DNA of 48,066 nucleotides from Acidimicrobiia bacterium (GTDB lineage: Bacteria; Actinomycetota; Acidimicrobiia; Acidimicrobiales; MedAcidi-G1). The stretch is from contig DUAC01000013.1 of NCBI GenBank assembly GCA_012961035.1, positions 1 to 48,066 on the forward strand, in the 5' to 3' direction. Numbering within the stretch: the first letter of the stretch is position 1; every line of letters starts with the position of its first letter. Below the pieces are notes generated by a model. That model ran no database searches. It was not told where the DNA came from and saw only the letters and a list, made by a program, of their open reading frames with translations. Made by a program: the position numbers and the translations under genes. Shown in pieces: positions 8,142-16,121 of this stretch.

Positions 8142-10589
8142 TCAGAGCCGGATCCGCAGGCTGTCCGGGTCGTAGAACGGGCGGTACGAGGCGGTCGCCG
8201 GTACCAGCACGCCGTTCACGTCGACCTCGAAGGTGCCCTCGAGCACCTGGGCCCTCGGTGTTCCGGGTTCACAGTCGACGTAGGACATGCCGAGAGCCGC
8301 TCCGACGGTGTGGCCGTACATCCCTGAGGTGATGCGTCCCACCAACTGGCCATCGCGGAGGACCGGTTCGTCGTGGTAGAGCAGTGGTCCGGGGTCGTCC
8401 AGGCGGAACTGCACGAGGCGTCGGGTCACGCCGGTGTCGCGCTGGGCCACCAGGGCATCGTGGCCGATGAAGCCACCGGGCTTGTCGAACGCCACGCCCC
8501 ACGAGAGCCCAGCCTCCAGCGGGGTGTCCTCGTCGCCGATGTCGTCACCCCAGTGGCGGTAGGCCTTCTCCATCCGCAGGGAGTTCATGGCGTGGTAGCC
8601 GGCAGCCACGAGGCCATTGGGGGCGCCAGATTCCCAGAGGGCGTCGAATGCACCGAGGGCGAACTCGGTGGGAACGTAGAGCTCCCAGCCCAGCTCGCCC
8701 ATGTAGGTGCGACGCACGGCGATGGCCCGTGCGTAGGCGAGGTCGATCTCCTGGAGGGTGCCGAACGGGAAGGCCTCGTTGGAGAGGTCGGCGTCGGTCA
8801 GCGGGGCCACGATGTCGCGTGCCCGGGGACCGAAGACTCCCAGGACCGCATAGCCGGACGTCACGTCGGTGACTGTCATGCGGGCGCCGTCCGGCGCGTG
8901 GCGGGCGATCCAGTCGGCGTCCTTGACCTGTGTGGAGAAGGCGGTCACCACCAGGAACCGCTCCTCGTCGAGGCGGTTCACGGTCAGGTCGGCCTCGATG
9001 CCACCGCGGTCGTTCAGCCAGGTGGTGTACACGGACGTTCCCGGCTCCACGTCGACGTCGGCCGACGAGATCCGGTTCAGCACAGCGCACGCATCCGGAC
9101 CCTGGACCAGCAGCTTGGCCAGCGACGTCTGGTCGAAGTAGGCGGCGCCCTCCCGGCAGGCCCGGTGCTCGGCGGCCGAGTGTTCGAACCAGTTCTGACG
9201 GCCGTAGGTGTATTCGTAGACCGGCTCGACGCCTTCCGGCGCGTACCAGTTGGGTCGCTCCCAGCCGCCGCCCTCGCCGAGGCAGGCACCCAGGGCCACC
9301 AGGCGGTCATGCACCGGTGAGCGCCGCACGCCCCGGGCCGTCTCGACCTGGCGGAACGGCCAGTGCATGGCGTACAGGAGGCCGAGGGCCTCGATGGAGC
9401 GGTCGTGCAGGTAGCGGCTGTTGGTCTGGAACGGCTGCATGCGACGAACGTCCACGTCCCACAGGTCCATGGGAGGTCGGCCGTTCACGATCCACTCGGC
9501 CAGCACCTTGCCGGCACCTCCGGCCGACTGCATGCCGATGGAGTTGAAGCCGGTGGCCACCCAGTGGTTGCGGAGTTCGGGCGTCTCGCCCAGCAGGTAG
9601 CGGTCGTCGGGGGTGAACGATTCGGGGCCGTTGAAGAACAGGCGGATGCCCACGTCTGCCAGGATCGGGATGCGCTCGCAGGCCGCCTCGTAGACTGGGG
9701 CCAGGTGTTCCCAGTCCTCGTCCAGTTGCAGGAACGGCTGGTCGGTGGGCAGCCCGCCCATGCCGTAGGGCTTGGCCACCGGCTCGAAGGCGCCGACCAT
9801 GAGGCGGCCGGCCTCGGTCTTCACGTAGATGCACCGGTCCTGGTCCCGAAGCACCGGGAGGCTGGCCGGCAGGCCCTCGATCGGTTCGGTCACGAGGTAG
9901 AAGTGCTCGCAGGCATGCAGGGGGATGTTCACGCCCACGTCGCGGCCCAGCTTGTGGGACCACATGCCGGCAGCGGTCACCACGTGCTCGGCATCCATCG
10001 GACCCTGGTCGGTCTCCACCCCGATGGCCCGACCGCCTTCGGTGCGGATTCGTTCCACCGACACACCCTCGAAGATCCGGGCGCCCCGTTCCCTGGCCAC
10101 CGCGGCCAGCGCCATGGTCGTGTCTACCGGCGAGGCCTGGCCGTCCCCGGGAATCCAGGCGCCGCCGACGATGCCCTCCGGGTTCAGCAGCGGCCAGCGG
10201 GAGACCAGGTCCTCGGCCGAGATGATGTCGACCTCCACGTCGAAGGCGCTGGCCATGCCGGCGCCCCGTACCAGCTCCTCCATGCGCTCCGGGTTGTCTG
10301 CCACGCTGAGCGATCCGACCTTCTGGAATCCCGTGGCATGACCCATGTCGCGTTCGAGGGACTCATAGAGTTCGGCCGAGTAGGCGGCCAGGCGGGTCAT
10401 GTTCTGGGTGGCCCGAAGGCACCCGACGAGGCCGGCGGCGTGCCAGGTGGTGCCGCTGGTCAACGTGTTGCGTTCCAGTAGGACGACGTCGGTCCAGCCC
10501 AGCTCTGTCAGGTGGTAGGCGATGCTGGCGCCCACGATGCCGCCACCGATTATGACGACCTGGGCGCTCTCGGGAATCTGCTTGGCCAT
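8142..10589 (-). CDS. FAD-dependent dehydrogenase fused to GcvT domain (dimethylglycine/sarcosine dehydrogenase-like)
   Basis: 815 residues with the two-part layout of dimethylglycine and sarcosine dehydrogenases: an N-terminal DAO-type FAD domain and a C-terminal aminomethyltransferase (GcvT) domain from about residue 430. The FAD-binding GGGIVGAS is at 15-22. TSGTTWHAAG places a histidine at 50 where family members bind FAD covalently. The expected reaction is oxidative demethylation of an N-methyl amine, with one-carbon transfer to tetrahydrofolate. ATG 10589 is the family start. It is divergent from an aminotransferase and shares a 188-base control region. The exact substrate (dimethylglycine, sarcosine or another) is open. 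Confidence 0.85.
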   Translation of the reverse strand: MAKQIPESAQVVIIGGGIVGASIAYHLTELGWTDVVLLERNTLTSGTTWHAAGLVGCLRATQNMTRLAAYSAELYESLERDMGHATGFQKVGSLSVADNPERMEELVRGAGMASAFDVEVDIISAEDLVSRWPLLNPEGIVGGAWIPGDGQASPVDTTMALAAVARERGARIFEGVSVERIRTEGGRAIGVETDQGPMDAEHVVTAAGMWSHKLGRDVGVNIPLHACEHFYLVTEPIEGLPASLPVLRDQDRCIYVKTEAGRLMVGAFEPVAKPYGMGGLPTDQPFLQLDEDWEHLAPVYEAACERIPILADVGIRLFFNGPESFTPDDRYLLGETPELRNHWVATGFNSIGMQSAGGAGKVLAEWIVNGRPPMDLWDVDVRRMQPFQTNSRYLHDRSIEALGLLYAMHWPFRQVETARGVRRSPVHDRLVALGACLGEGGGWERPNWYAPEGVEPVYEYTYGRQNWFEHSAAEHRACREGAAYFDQTSLAKLLVQGPDACAVLNRISSADVDVEPGTSVYTTWLNDRGGIEADLTVNRLDEERFLVVTAFSTQVKDADWIARHAPDGARMTVTDVTSGYAVLGVFGPRARDIVAPLTDADLSNEAFPFGTLQEIDLAYARAIAVRRTYMGELGWELYVPTEFALGAFDALWESGAPNGLVAAGYHAMNSLRMEKAYRHWGDDIGDEDTPLEAGLSWGVAFDKPGGFIGHDALVAQRDTGVTRRLVQFRLDDPGPLLYHDEPVLRDGQLVGRITSGMYGHTVGAALGMSYVDCEPGTPRAQVLEGTFEVDVNGVLVPATASYRPFYDPDSLRIRL

Positions 10590-10777
10590 GGAGGATGTTC
10601 CCCTGATCTGGTCGGCAGGGGCGCCGACCGGTCCGCCGTGCGGGCCTTGTCGTTAGACGCCTTCGTGATTAGGTTACAGACTCTAACTCCCGTGACGCCG
10701 GTCACCCGACGGTCGGTTCGCTGGAGTGTACGGCCCGGCACCACGGGAGGACCCGTGAACCACCACCCGGAGAAGAC
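10590..10777. promoter_or_regulatory. Divergent control region with GTTAGA/TCTAAC inverted repeat
   Basis: This region lies between the flavoprotein and aminotransferase genes. GTTAGA at 10652-10657 and TCTAAC at 10682-10687 form an inverted repeat with 24 bases between. TAGGTT inside it (10670-10675) could be a -10 box. The string CTCTAAC recurs at 13931-13937 in front of the TetR gene that ends this cluster, so the same regulator may bind both. The aminotransferase has a Shine-Dalgarno-like GGAG just before its ATG. Confidence 0.4.
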
Positions 10778-12148
10778 ATGAGCACGTCCAGGGAACTGGC
10801 ACAGAAGCACCTCGTTCCCCACTTCACGAAGAAGGGGGCCTGGCACACCGATGCCCTGCCGATCATCGTGCGCGGTGAGGGTTGCTACCTATACGACAGC
10901 GACGGCAACGAGTACCTGGATGGTCTGGCAGGCCTGTTCTGCGTGAACATCGGCCACGGTCGATCTGACCTGGCCGCCGTTGCCGCCAGCCAGATGGAGA
11001 CGCTGGCCTTCGCCACCAACTGGGGCTTCGCCCACCCGCCGGCCATCGAAGCGGCGGCCATGATCGCCGGCTTCGCCCCCGGGGACCTGAGCGAGACGTT
11101 CTTCGTGAGCTCCGGCTCCGAAGCTGTCGAGTCGGCCATCAAGTTCGCCCGCAACTACCACGTGGCACGCGGTGACGAGGGGCGGTACAAGGTCATCTCC
11201 CGCAACTGGTCATACCACGGCACCACGCTGGGAGCGCTCTCCGTCACCGGCATCCCGAAGTTCCGGGAGCCATACCTGCCGATGCTCTGGGAGGGAACCC
11301 GCCACGTGCCCAACACCCGCCAGTGCACCTCGCCGGCGGGGACCCCGGCCGCCGAACTCTCATGCGTGCGTGCCATTGAGGAGATGATCCTGGCCGAGGG
11401 TCCCGAGACGGTCTCCATGGTCATCGCGGAGCCCATCCAGAACGGTGGCGGCGCCCTCGTGCCTCAGGACGGCTACTGGCAGGAGCTCCGCCGGATCTGC
11501 GACGAGCACGGCGTGCTGCTTGTGGCCGACGAGGTCATCTGCTCGTTCGGGCGCTTCGGCCACTGGTTCGCCAGCGAGCGCAACGGTGTGGTGCCCGACA
11601 TGATCACCTTCGCCAAGGGGGTGACCTCGGCGTACCAGCCCCTTGGGGGCGTGGTCATCCGCGGCCAGCTGGTAACCGAGCTGTTCGACTCCCCGATGGG
11701 CTCATACGTGCACGGCTCGACGTTCGGCGGCCACCCGGTGGCCACAGCGGTGGCCGTGGCCAACATGACCGCCATGCGTGATGAGGGCCTCATGGGGCAC
11801 GTGCTGGACAACGAGGCCTACTTCGCCGAGCAGCTCCGGGCCATGGGCGACGCCCACCCGAGCATCCGGGAGGTCCGGGGGACCGGCTACTTCTACGCAG
11901 TGGACCTGTGCGCGGATTCAGCGGTCGACCGCGACCTGAGTGCCACCCAGGAGGCGGCACTCCAGGGTGGCGTGCTGGGCGGCTTCGTGAGCGAGGAGCG
12001 GATCACCATCCGCCCGGACGACCGTGGCTACACCGGGCTGACCATCTCGCCTCCGCTGATCGCCGACCGGACGGTTATCGACGACCTGGTCGGCAGGGTG
12101 GACCGCATTGCCGATCGGGTCGACGGTTGGCTGGCCGCGAACGGGTGA
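10778..12148 (+). CDS. Class III pyridoxal-phosphate aminotransferase (omega-amino acid:pyruvate type)
   Basis: 456 residues with the full class III fold. [11 protein letters not shown] lies near the N-terminus, [10 protein letters not shown] is the cofactor phosphate site, [13 protein letters not shown] carries Asp251 for the PLP pyridine nitrogen, and MITFAKGV puts the Schiff-base lysine at 280. It should transfer an omega-amino group (for example from beta-alanine, GABA, a polyamine or taurine) to an oxo acid. The phosphotransacetylase gene starts within its stop. That pairing is known from taurine dissimilation, but sulfoacetaldehyde acetyltransferase is not in this window. Confidence 0.88.
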   Translation: MSTSRELAQKHLVPHFTKKGAWHTDALPIIVRGEGCYLYDSDGNEYLDGLAGLFCVNIGHGRSDLAAVAASQMETLAFATNWGFAHPPAIEAAAMIAGFAPGDLSETFFVSSGSEAVESAIKFARNYHVARGDEGRYKVISRNWSYHGTTLGALSVTGIPKFREPYLPMLWEGTRHVPNTRQCTSPAGTPAAELSCVRAIEEMILAEGPETVSMVIAEPIQNGGGALVPQDGYWQELRRICDEHGVLLVADEVICSFGRFGHWFASERNGVVPDMITFAKGVTSAYQPLGGVVIRGQLVTELFDSPMGSYVHGSTFGGHPVATAVAVANMTAMRDEGLMGHVLDNEAYFAEQLRAMGDAHPSIREVRGTGYFYAVDLCADSAVDRDLSATQEAALQGGVLGGFVSEERITIRPDDRGYTGLTISPPLIADRTVIDDLVGRVDRIADRVDGWLAANG

Positions 12149-13050
12149 GGGACATGCCTCCAGCAGGCGTGGTGGCCGGGTGGCATGCCCGGGCGGCGAC
12201 GGCCCCGGCACGGATCGTGCTGGCCGACCTCGGCGACCCGCGTGCCGACATGGCGGCAACCCGCCTGGCCGCCGAGGGCCTCGCCGTCCCGATCCACCCC
12301 GTGCTGGACCGGTCGGTCGGAGCCGTGGCCGATGCCGCCGCCCATGCGGAGGCCCGGGGGCTGGACCCCGATGATCCGGTGGTCGCTGCTGCCGTGCTGG
12401 TCCGGGCCGGAGCGGCCGATGCCGCCGTGGCCGGGGCGACACGTCCGAGCGCGGACGTCCTACGGGCCGGGTTGAGGGTGCTGGGGACGGCGCCCGGAAC
12501 CGACCTGGTCTCCAGCTGCTTCATGCTGGTCATGCCTGACGGCCGACCGGTGGCCTTCGGCGACTGCGGCGTGGTGCCCGACCCCGATGCCGACCAGATG
12601 GCGTCGATCGCCATCTCCACGGCCCGGACGTTCGCGGCCCTGGTCGAGGTCGAGCCGCGGGTCGCCATGCTCTCCTTCTCCACGAAGGGCAGCGCAGAGC
12701 ATGAGCGGGTCGACAAGGTGCGTAGGGCCACTGCCCTCGTCGTCGAACGGGCGCCGGGCCTTGCCGTCGACGGCGAGCTGCAGTTCGACGCCGCATGGGT
12801 GGCCGAGGTGGCTGATGCCAAGGCGCCGGGATCACCGGTGGCCGGTGCGGCCAACGTCTTCGTGTTTCCCGACCTGGACAGCGGGAACATCGCCTACAAG
12901 GTGGCCGAGAGACTGGGTGGGGCCCGGGCGTTCGGCCCGTTGCTCCAGGGGCTGGACGGCGTGCTGCATGACCTGTCGAGGGGCTGTTCGACCGACGACA
13001 TACTCGACGTGGCAGTGATCGCAGGGCTGCAGGCCCGCGCCACCGCCTGA
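12145..13050 (+). CDS. Phosphate acetyl/butyryltransferase
   Basis: A 301-residue protein of the phosphotransacetylase fold (PTA_PTB), the short form without a regulatory N-terminal domain. Recognisable blocks are [20 protein letters not shown] near the start, [19 protein letters not shown] in the middle, ELQFDAAW, and [16 protein letters not shown] near the C-terminus. It interconverts acetyl-CoA and acetyl phosphate, or longer acyl forms. GTG 12145 overlaps the aminotransferase stop; ATG 12154 is an equally possible start. No acetate kinase is adjacent, which suggests that acetyl phosphate arises from another lyase rather than from fermentation. Confidence 0.85.
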   Translation: MRDMPPAGVVAGWHARAATAPARIVLADLGDPRADMAATRLAAEGLAVPIHPVLDRSVGAVADAAAHAEARGLDPDDPVVAAAVLVRAGAADAAVAGATRPSADVLRAGLRVLGTAPGTDLVSSCFMLVMPDGRPVAFGDCGVVPDPDADQMASIAISTARTFAALVEVEPRVAMLSFSTKGSAEHERVDKVRRATALVVERAPGLAVDGELQFDAAWVAEVADAKAPGSPVAGAANVFVFPDLDSGNIAYKVAERLGGARAFGPLLQGLDGVLHDLSRGCSTDDILDVAVIAGLQARATA

Positions 13051-13065
13051 TCCCGCCAACTCCCC

Positions 13066-13863
13066 GTGCCTACGTCTGCGGTCCTCCTGGTGCTGGCCTC
13101 GACGGTTCTGCACGCTGCCTGGAATGCCCGCCTGCACCGGACCGCCGACCCAGAGGTCGTCATCGCCCTCGCCTACCTGGCGGTCGGCATCGTCCTGCTG
13201 CCGGCGGCGTTCGTGGATCCACCGACCGAGGTGGTCGGGGCGGTGCTGGCCTCGTCGGTGGCCCAGAGCGCGTACCTCAGCCTGCTGGGAACCGGCTACC
13301 GGGAGGGCAGCCTGGGCGTGGTCTACCCGATCGCCCGGGGGACCGCCCCGCTGCTGATCGGCCTGGGCGGTTGGCTGCTGCTGGACGAGCGGCCGTCGGT
13401 CGCCACCGTGGTCGGCCTGGTGGTGCTCCTCGCCGGCCTCGTGGTCCTGGCCGGGCTGGGAAGCCGACTCCGGGAGCGCAGGGCCGTTGTCCTGGCGGTG
13501 GGCACCGGCCTCTGCACGGTCAGCTATTCGCTCATCGACGCCAGTGCTGTCGACCTCACCGGAGCGCTCGGATACCTGTCCGTGATCATGGTCCTCAGCT
13601 CGAGCGCCGTGCTGCTGGTGCGCCGACCCGGATGGGGTCGACTCCGGCCGGTGATGGGGGTCTCAGCGGTGGTCGGGGTCGGCCAGGGCAGCGCCTACGC
13701 CCTGGTGCTGCTGGCCTTCCAGCAGGCCCAGGCAGGCCAGGTGGCCGGCCTGCGGCAGGTCTCGGTGGTCCTGGGCGTGCTGATCGCCCGCGAGGCCCTG
13801 GGCCCGCGGGCCCTCTGGGGTGCGGTCCTGGTGGCCGCCGGAGCGGTCCTGGTGGTCTGGTGA
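13066..13863 (+). CDS. EamA/DMT-superfamily transporter
   Basis: 265 residues, almost entirely hydrophobic, about ten predicted membrane segments arranged as two EamA repeats. GYREGSLGVVYPIARGTAPL falls in repeat 1. It starts with GTG 13066, 15 bases after the phosphotransacetylase stop. Family members export or import small metabolites; the cargo cannot be predicted. Position suggests export of a by-product or uptake of a substrate for the aminotransferase cluster. Confidence 0.8.
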   Translation: MPTSAVLLVLASTVLHAAWNARLHRTADPEVVIALAYLAVGIVLLPAAFVDPPTEVVGAVLASSVAQSAYLSLLGTGYREGSLGVVYPIARGTAPLLIGLGGWLLLDERPSVATVVGLVVLLAGLVVLAGLGSRLRERRAVVLAVGTGLCTVSYSLIDASAVDLTGALGYLSVIMVLSSSAVLLVRRPGWGRLRPVMGVSAVVGVGQGSAYALVLLAFQQAQAGQVAGLRQVSVVLGVLIAREALGPRALWGAVLVAAGAVLVVW

Positions 13864-13951
13864 CCACCGTGGGAGGGGCCGGATCGGTGGTTCACGAAAA
13901 CGGCAGCGGCCATAACTGCTCCGTGATGGTCTCTAACACTAGGATCCGGGC

Positions 13952-14527
13952 ATGAGTCGGCGAACCCTGGACACCGGTCAGGTGGTGGACTGTGCCGCCG
14001 AGCTGGCCGATGCCGACGGGCTGGACGCAGTCACCCTGACACGGGTGGCCGAACGCCTGGGCGTCCGGCAGCCTGCCCTGTACCGCCACGTCGACAACTA
14101 CGACGCCCTCATCCGCGCCCTGGGCCTACGGGGTCGTGAGTTCCTCGCCAACCGGCTGGGCGAGGCCGCCGTGGGGCTGGCGGGCGACGACGCTGTGCGG
14201 GCCATGGGCGGTGCGTGGCGGGCAATGGTCGCCGAACACCCAGGCCTGTACGCGGCTACCGACCGCTACCCGTGCTCCTCGGACGCCGAGCTGGAGGATG
14301 CTGTGGAGCGGGTCGTCCAGATGCTGGGCCAGGCCCTGGCCGGCTACGGGTTGGCGGACGACGAACGGATCCACGCGGCCAGGACCCTGCGGAGTGCCTT
14401 CCACGGCTTTGCCCACCTGGAGGCCGGGGACGGCCACCCGTTCGCTCTCGACCTGGACGACAGCTTCGACCGCATGGTCGTCCTGTTGTGTGCCGGCATC
14501 CGACAGATGGCCACGGTCTCCGCCTGA
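13952..14527 (+). CDS. TetR-family regulator with WHG-type C-terminal domain
   Basis: 191 residues. The N-terminal helix-turn-helix reads VTLTRVAERLGVRQPALYRHVDN (residues about 31-53). The C-terminal ligand domain contains RTLRSAFHGFAHLEAGDG, typical of the WHG group of TetR proteins. TAGGAT (13940-13945) sits six bases before the ATG and there is no Shine-Dalgarno, so the mRNA is probably leaderless. CTCTAAC just upstream (13931-13937) matches the inverted repeat at 10652-10687 and may be an operator half-site shared with the flavoprotein/aminotransferase promoters. Confidence 0.85.
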   Translation: MSRRTLDTGQVVDCAAELADADGLDAVTLTRVAERLGVRQPALYRHVDNYDALIRALGLRGREFLANRLGEAAVGLAGDDAVRAMGGAWRAMVAEHPGLYAATDRYPCSSDAELEDAVERVVQMLGQALAGYGLADDERIHAARTLRSAFHGFAHLEAGDGHPFALDLDDSFDRMVVLLCAGIRQMATVSA

Positions 14528-14561
14528 CCAGCGGACCGTTCGGCCCGGAGACGCTCCCACC

Positions 14562-16100
14562 ATGACCCGCCTCGGATTCGTCCTTGATTCCGGAAGTTGC
14601 ATCGGCTGCCACGCCTGCACCGTGGCCTGCAAGAGCGAGCACGACGTGCCGCTGGGGGTGAACCGCACCTGGCTGAAGTACGTCGAGACCGGTACGCATC
14701 CGGACAGCGAGCGCCACTTCTCGGTCATGCGCTGCAACCACTGCGACGACGCGCCGTGCATGGACATCTGTCCGACCTCGGCGCTGTTCCGGGCCGACAA
14801 CGGTGTGGTCGACTTCGACGACGACAACTGCATCGGGTGCAAGGCCTGCATGAACGCCTGCCCGTACGACGCCATCTACCTCAACCCACAGACCGGCACG
14901 GCGCACAAGTGCAACTTCTGCAACCACAGGATCGAGGACGGCCTGGAACCCTCCTGCGTGGTGGTCTGCCCCACACAGGCCATACGGGTCGGGGACCTGG
15001 ACGATCCGGCGTCCGAGATATCGATCCTCCTCGCCTCGGGCGGCAAGGTTCGTTCCCCGGAACAGGGGACCAGGCCGAAGGTCGTCTACAAGGGCGCCAA
15101 CCCCTCCTCGCTGGATCCCCTGGCATCGGCCATCGCCGACGACGGGATGATCTGGACCGACACCACGCCCGGCCACCCCACCCCCACGCCGGTGGCGCTC
15201 AGCGCTTCGCCCGCCCGCGACGACGGTGCCGCCATGGCGCGGACCGTCTACACGACCCAGCATCCGATGGCCTGGGGTTCCATGGTCTCGGGATACCTGG
15301 TCACCAAGGCCATAGCCGCCGGCGTGATGCTGGTCGCATCACTGCTGGTCCTGCTCGGCCATGGTGGCTCCCGGGCAGCCGTGGGCATCGTGCCTCCGAT
15401 GCTGGCCGGCATGTTCCTGACGCTCACCGGCGTCCTGCTGGTCGCCGACCTGAAGCAGCCGAAGCGCTTCATCTACCTGCTGACACGGGGCAACCGGACG
15501 TCGTGGCTGGTGAAGGGCGCCTACGTGCTGGGTGGCTTCGCCGCATGCCTGGCCGCCTGGTGGGTGGTCGGGCTGTCTGGCGCCGACGGCATCCTCCCCG
15601 TGCTGGTGCTGCCCACCGTGCTGCTGGCACTGGCCACCGCCGGCTACACCGCCTTCCTGTTCGGGCAGTGCGAGGGCCGCGATCTCTGGCAGGAACCCCT
15701 CCTCCTGCCGATCCTCCTGGCCCAGGCCGTCGTCGCCGGCGGAGCCGCATACTCGTTGCTGGACCTCGTCATGGAGGTTCCCGGGACCGCCGCCATCCAG
15801 TGGACGTTCCTGGCGGGCCTGGTCGCCAACGGCCTCCTGGTCGGCCTGGAGCTGCGGGGCGTGCACTCGCGGCACGTGACCATGGCCCTGGCCGAGATGA
15901 CCCGGGGAGGCCAGCAGAGGTCGTTCCGACAGTGGCGCCTGAACGGCATGGCCATGCCACTGGTGCTCATCGCCGCATCCATCGCCACCGGTGCCGATGA
16001 CCCGCTGCTGCCCGCTGTGGCCGCCCCCTTCGTCCTGTTCGGACTGTTCGCATACGAGGACGCCTACGTGAGGGCCGGCCAGTCGGTCCCCCTCTCGTAG
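14562..16100 (+). CDS. Four-cluster ferredoxin subunit fused to NrfD/DmsC-type membrane anchor
   Basis: 512 residues. Residues 1-190 are a DmsB/PhsB-like iron-sulfur subunit with four cysteine groups: CIGCHACTVAC (13-23), CNHCDDAPCMDIC, CIGCKACMNAC and CNFC with CVVVC. That gives four [4Fe-4S] clusters. After a linker the rest is hydrophobic with about eight membrane helices, of NrfD type. In known enzymes these are two separate subunits (B and C). Here they are one chain, which would pass electrons between the quinone pool and the catalytic subunit encoded 21 bases downstream. No export signal is visible, so the iron-sulfur side is probably cytoplasmic. Confidence 0.88.
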   Translation: MTRLGFVLDSGSCIGCHACTVACKSEHDVPLGVNRTWLKYVETGTHPDSERHFSVMRCNHCDDAPCMDICPTSALFRADNGVVDFDDDNCIGCKACMNACPYDAIYLNPQTGTAHKCNFCNHRIEDGLEPSCVVVCPTQAIRVGDLDDPASEISILLASGGKVRSPEQGTRPKVVYKGANPSSLDPLASAIADDGMIWTDTTPGHPTPTPVALSASPARDDGAAMARTVYTTQHPMAWGSMVSGYLVTKAIAAGVMLVASLLVLLGHGGSRAAVGIVPPMLAGMFLTLTGVLLVADLKQPKRFIYLLTRGNRTSWLVKGAYVLGGFAACLAAWWVVGLSGADGILPVLVLPTVLLALATAGYTAFLFGQCEGRDLWQEPLLLPILLAQAVVAGGAAYSLLDLVMEVPGTAAIQWTFLAGLVANGLLVGLELRGVHSRHVTMALAEMTRGGQQRSFRQWRLNGMAMPLVLIAASIATGADDPLLPAVAAPFVLFGLFAYEDAYVRAGQSVPLS

Positions 16101-16121
16101 CGGCGGAACCGGAGACCCACG

